Shown: positions 63,562 to 64,000 of the stretch, one piece after another
Numbering within the stretch: position 1 is the stretch's first letter
How the letters are laid out: each line of letters begins with the position of its first letter
Assembly (NCBI GenBank): GCA_049652745.1
Contig: JBASEY010000026.1
Span: forward strand, 62,001 to 126,000
Length of the DNA stretch: 64,000 bases
Origin: JBASEY01 sp049652745
GTDB lineage: Bacteria > CSSED10-310
Direction of reading: 5' to 3'
Position numbers and translations under genes: made by a program
The notes under the pieces: model-generated
What the model was told of the DNA's origin: nothing
The model's input: only the letters and a program-made list of their open reading frames with translations
The model's database searches: none

Positions 63562-64000
63562 ATGGTGGAAACAATTCGATGGGATGGTAAAACGTTATGG
63601 GTTTTAGACCAGACAAAATTGCCGATGGATGTTCAATATGTGCCTTGTGATACAGTGGAAGCAGTTGCTGAATGTATTCGGAACATGCGTGTCAGAGGAG
63701 CTCCGGCTATAGGTGTAACGGCAGCTTACGGTATGTTGCTGGCGCTTCGAACCGGTCTCGAGAAACGCGAGAAAAATTTGGAAGAGTGGATGTGTCGGAA
63801 CGCAAGCATGTTGAATGCTACTCGGCCGACGGCTGTAAATCTGATGTGGGCGACGGATTATGTGTTGAAAGAAATTCGCCGAATTCCTGTCCATCTATGG
63901 TATTCGTTTGTTGAAGAGCTTGCTGCACAAATCTATAAGGCTGACATCGACAGTTGTCGTCGAATCGGCCGTTTTGCCGCACCATATATCCCTGAGAAAG
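63562..64000 (+). CDS. mtnA: S-methyl-5-thioribose-1-phosphate isomerase (3' end outside window)
   Basis: First 146 residues only; the frame is open to the right edge. MRVRGAPAIGVTAAYG and ATRPTAVNLMWA are the family signatures of the eIF2B-like isomerase that converts methylthioribose-1-phosphate to the ribulose form in methionine salvage. AGGGGG lies 7 nt before the ATG. The catalytic Cys and Asp lie beyond the window. Confidence 0.93.
   Translation, partial: MVETIRWDGKTLWVLDQTKLPMDVQYVPCDTVEAVAECIRNMRVRGAPAIGVTAAYGMLLALRTGLEKREKNLEEWMCRNASMLNATRPTAVNLMWATDYVLKEIRRIPVHLWYSFVEELAAQIYKADIDSCRRIGRFAAPYIPEK

Noticed and set aside
1..64000. CRISPR array, tRNA, rRNA, phage or transposase gene
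   Set aside because: No spaced repeats, no tRNA-like cloverleaf, and no transposase or integrase motif was found.

Overview
The window is 64 kb of chromosome from a diderm (Gram-negative-type) bacterium with moderate GC content, probably an uncultured lineage. The evidence for a diderm envelope is a long periplasmic-domain YidC, two proteins with TonB C-terminal-type domains, a small beta-barrel-like outer-membrane protein and a secreted AmiC-type amidase. Long Pro/Thr linkers in secreted and membrane proteins, three eukaryotic-type Ser/Thr kinases, an MglA GTPase with an extra tail and frequent TTG starts recall deep-branching candidate phyla. I cannot name the phylum from sequence alone. 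I saw no phage, insertion sequence, CRISPR array, tRNA or rRNA. Genes are tightly packed, with many 4-nt start/stop overlaps.

Layout. 0-10.4 kb: argS (cut by the left edge), a PEGA/TonB-like secreted protein, a minus-strand set (urocanase, VOC protein, membrane rhodanese, MauE/DoxX-like protein), then mnmG-rsmG and a membrane protein. 10.4-15.2 kb: the classic rpmH-rnpA-yidD-yidC-jag-mnmE operon on the minus strand. rpmH is a 44-codon gene with a TTG start and a near-consensus promoter. dnaA is not next to it; an ABC-F ATPase lies divergently instead. 17-23.6 kb: an outer-membrane protein, a PgeF/YfiH laccase-domain protein, HtpX protease with LemA and a zinc-ribbon protein, an unknown helical protein and a family-5 uracil-DNA glycosylase.

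23.7-28 kb: a tightly coupled run of four membrane-protein genes I cannot assign, ending in a thioredoxin-fold protein that keeps a zinc ribbon but has lost both redox cysteines. This is the best candidate for an undescribed multi-protein membrane system. 28-38.2 kb: a PilZ protein, a DRG/Obg-type GTPase, a TPR-Ser/Thr kinase, a giant FAD/Fe-S oxidoreductase and a 1164-residue secreted lamin-tail-domain protein built of three duplicated domain pairs.

38.3-48 kb: MglA with a C-terminal extension, a secreted DUF4124/Ada-like zinc protein, a small membrane protein, a subtilase with a strong terminator, an RNA methyltransferase-like protein that has lost its catalytic cysteine, NDP kinase, an RlmI-type methyltransferase and an SHMT-like enzyme. 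48-64 kb: a pseudo-receiver/Ser-Thr kinase, a metallophosphoesterase, a polytopic membrane protein, a Clp_N-Clp_N-GspE_N fusion, and a long minus-strand run. That run holds HU, an amidase, an M24 peptidase and a 1080-residue pseudo-receiver/kinase/TM/TonB_C protein, among others. The right edge cuts mtnA.

Taken together the region mixes housekeeping genes (tRNA modification, membrane insertion, RNase P, L34, translation factors) with signalling proteins in which phospho-signalling modules are rewired. Two kinases carry receiver domains with Ser in place of the phosphoacceptor Asp, and other families (thioredoxin, TrmA-type methyltransferase) have lost catalytic cysteines.
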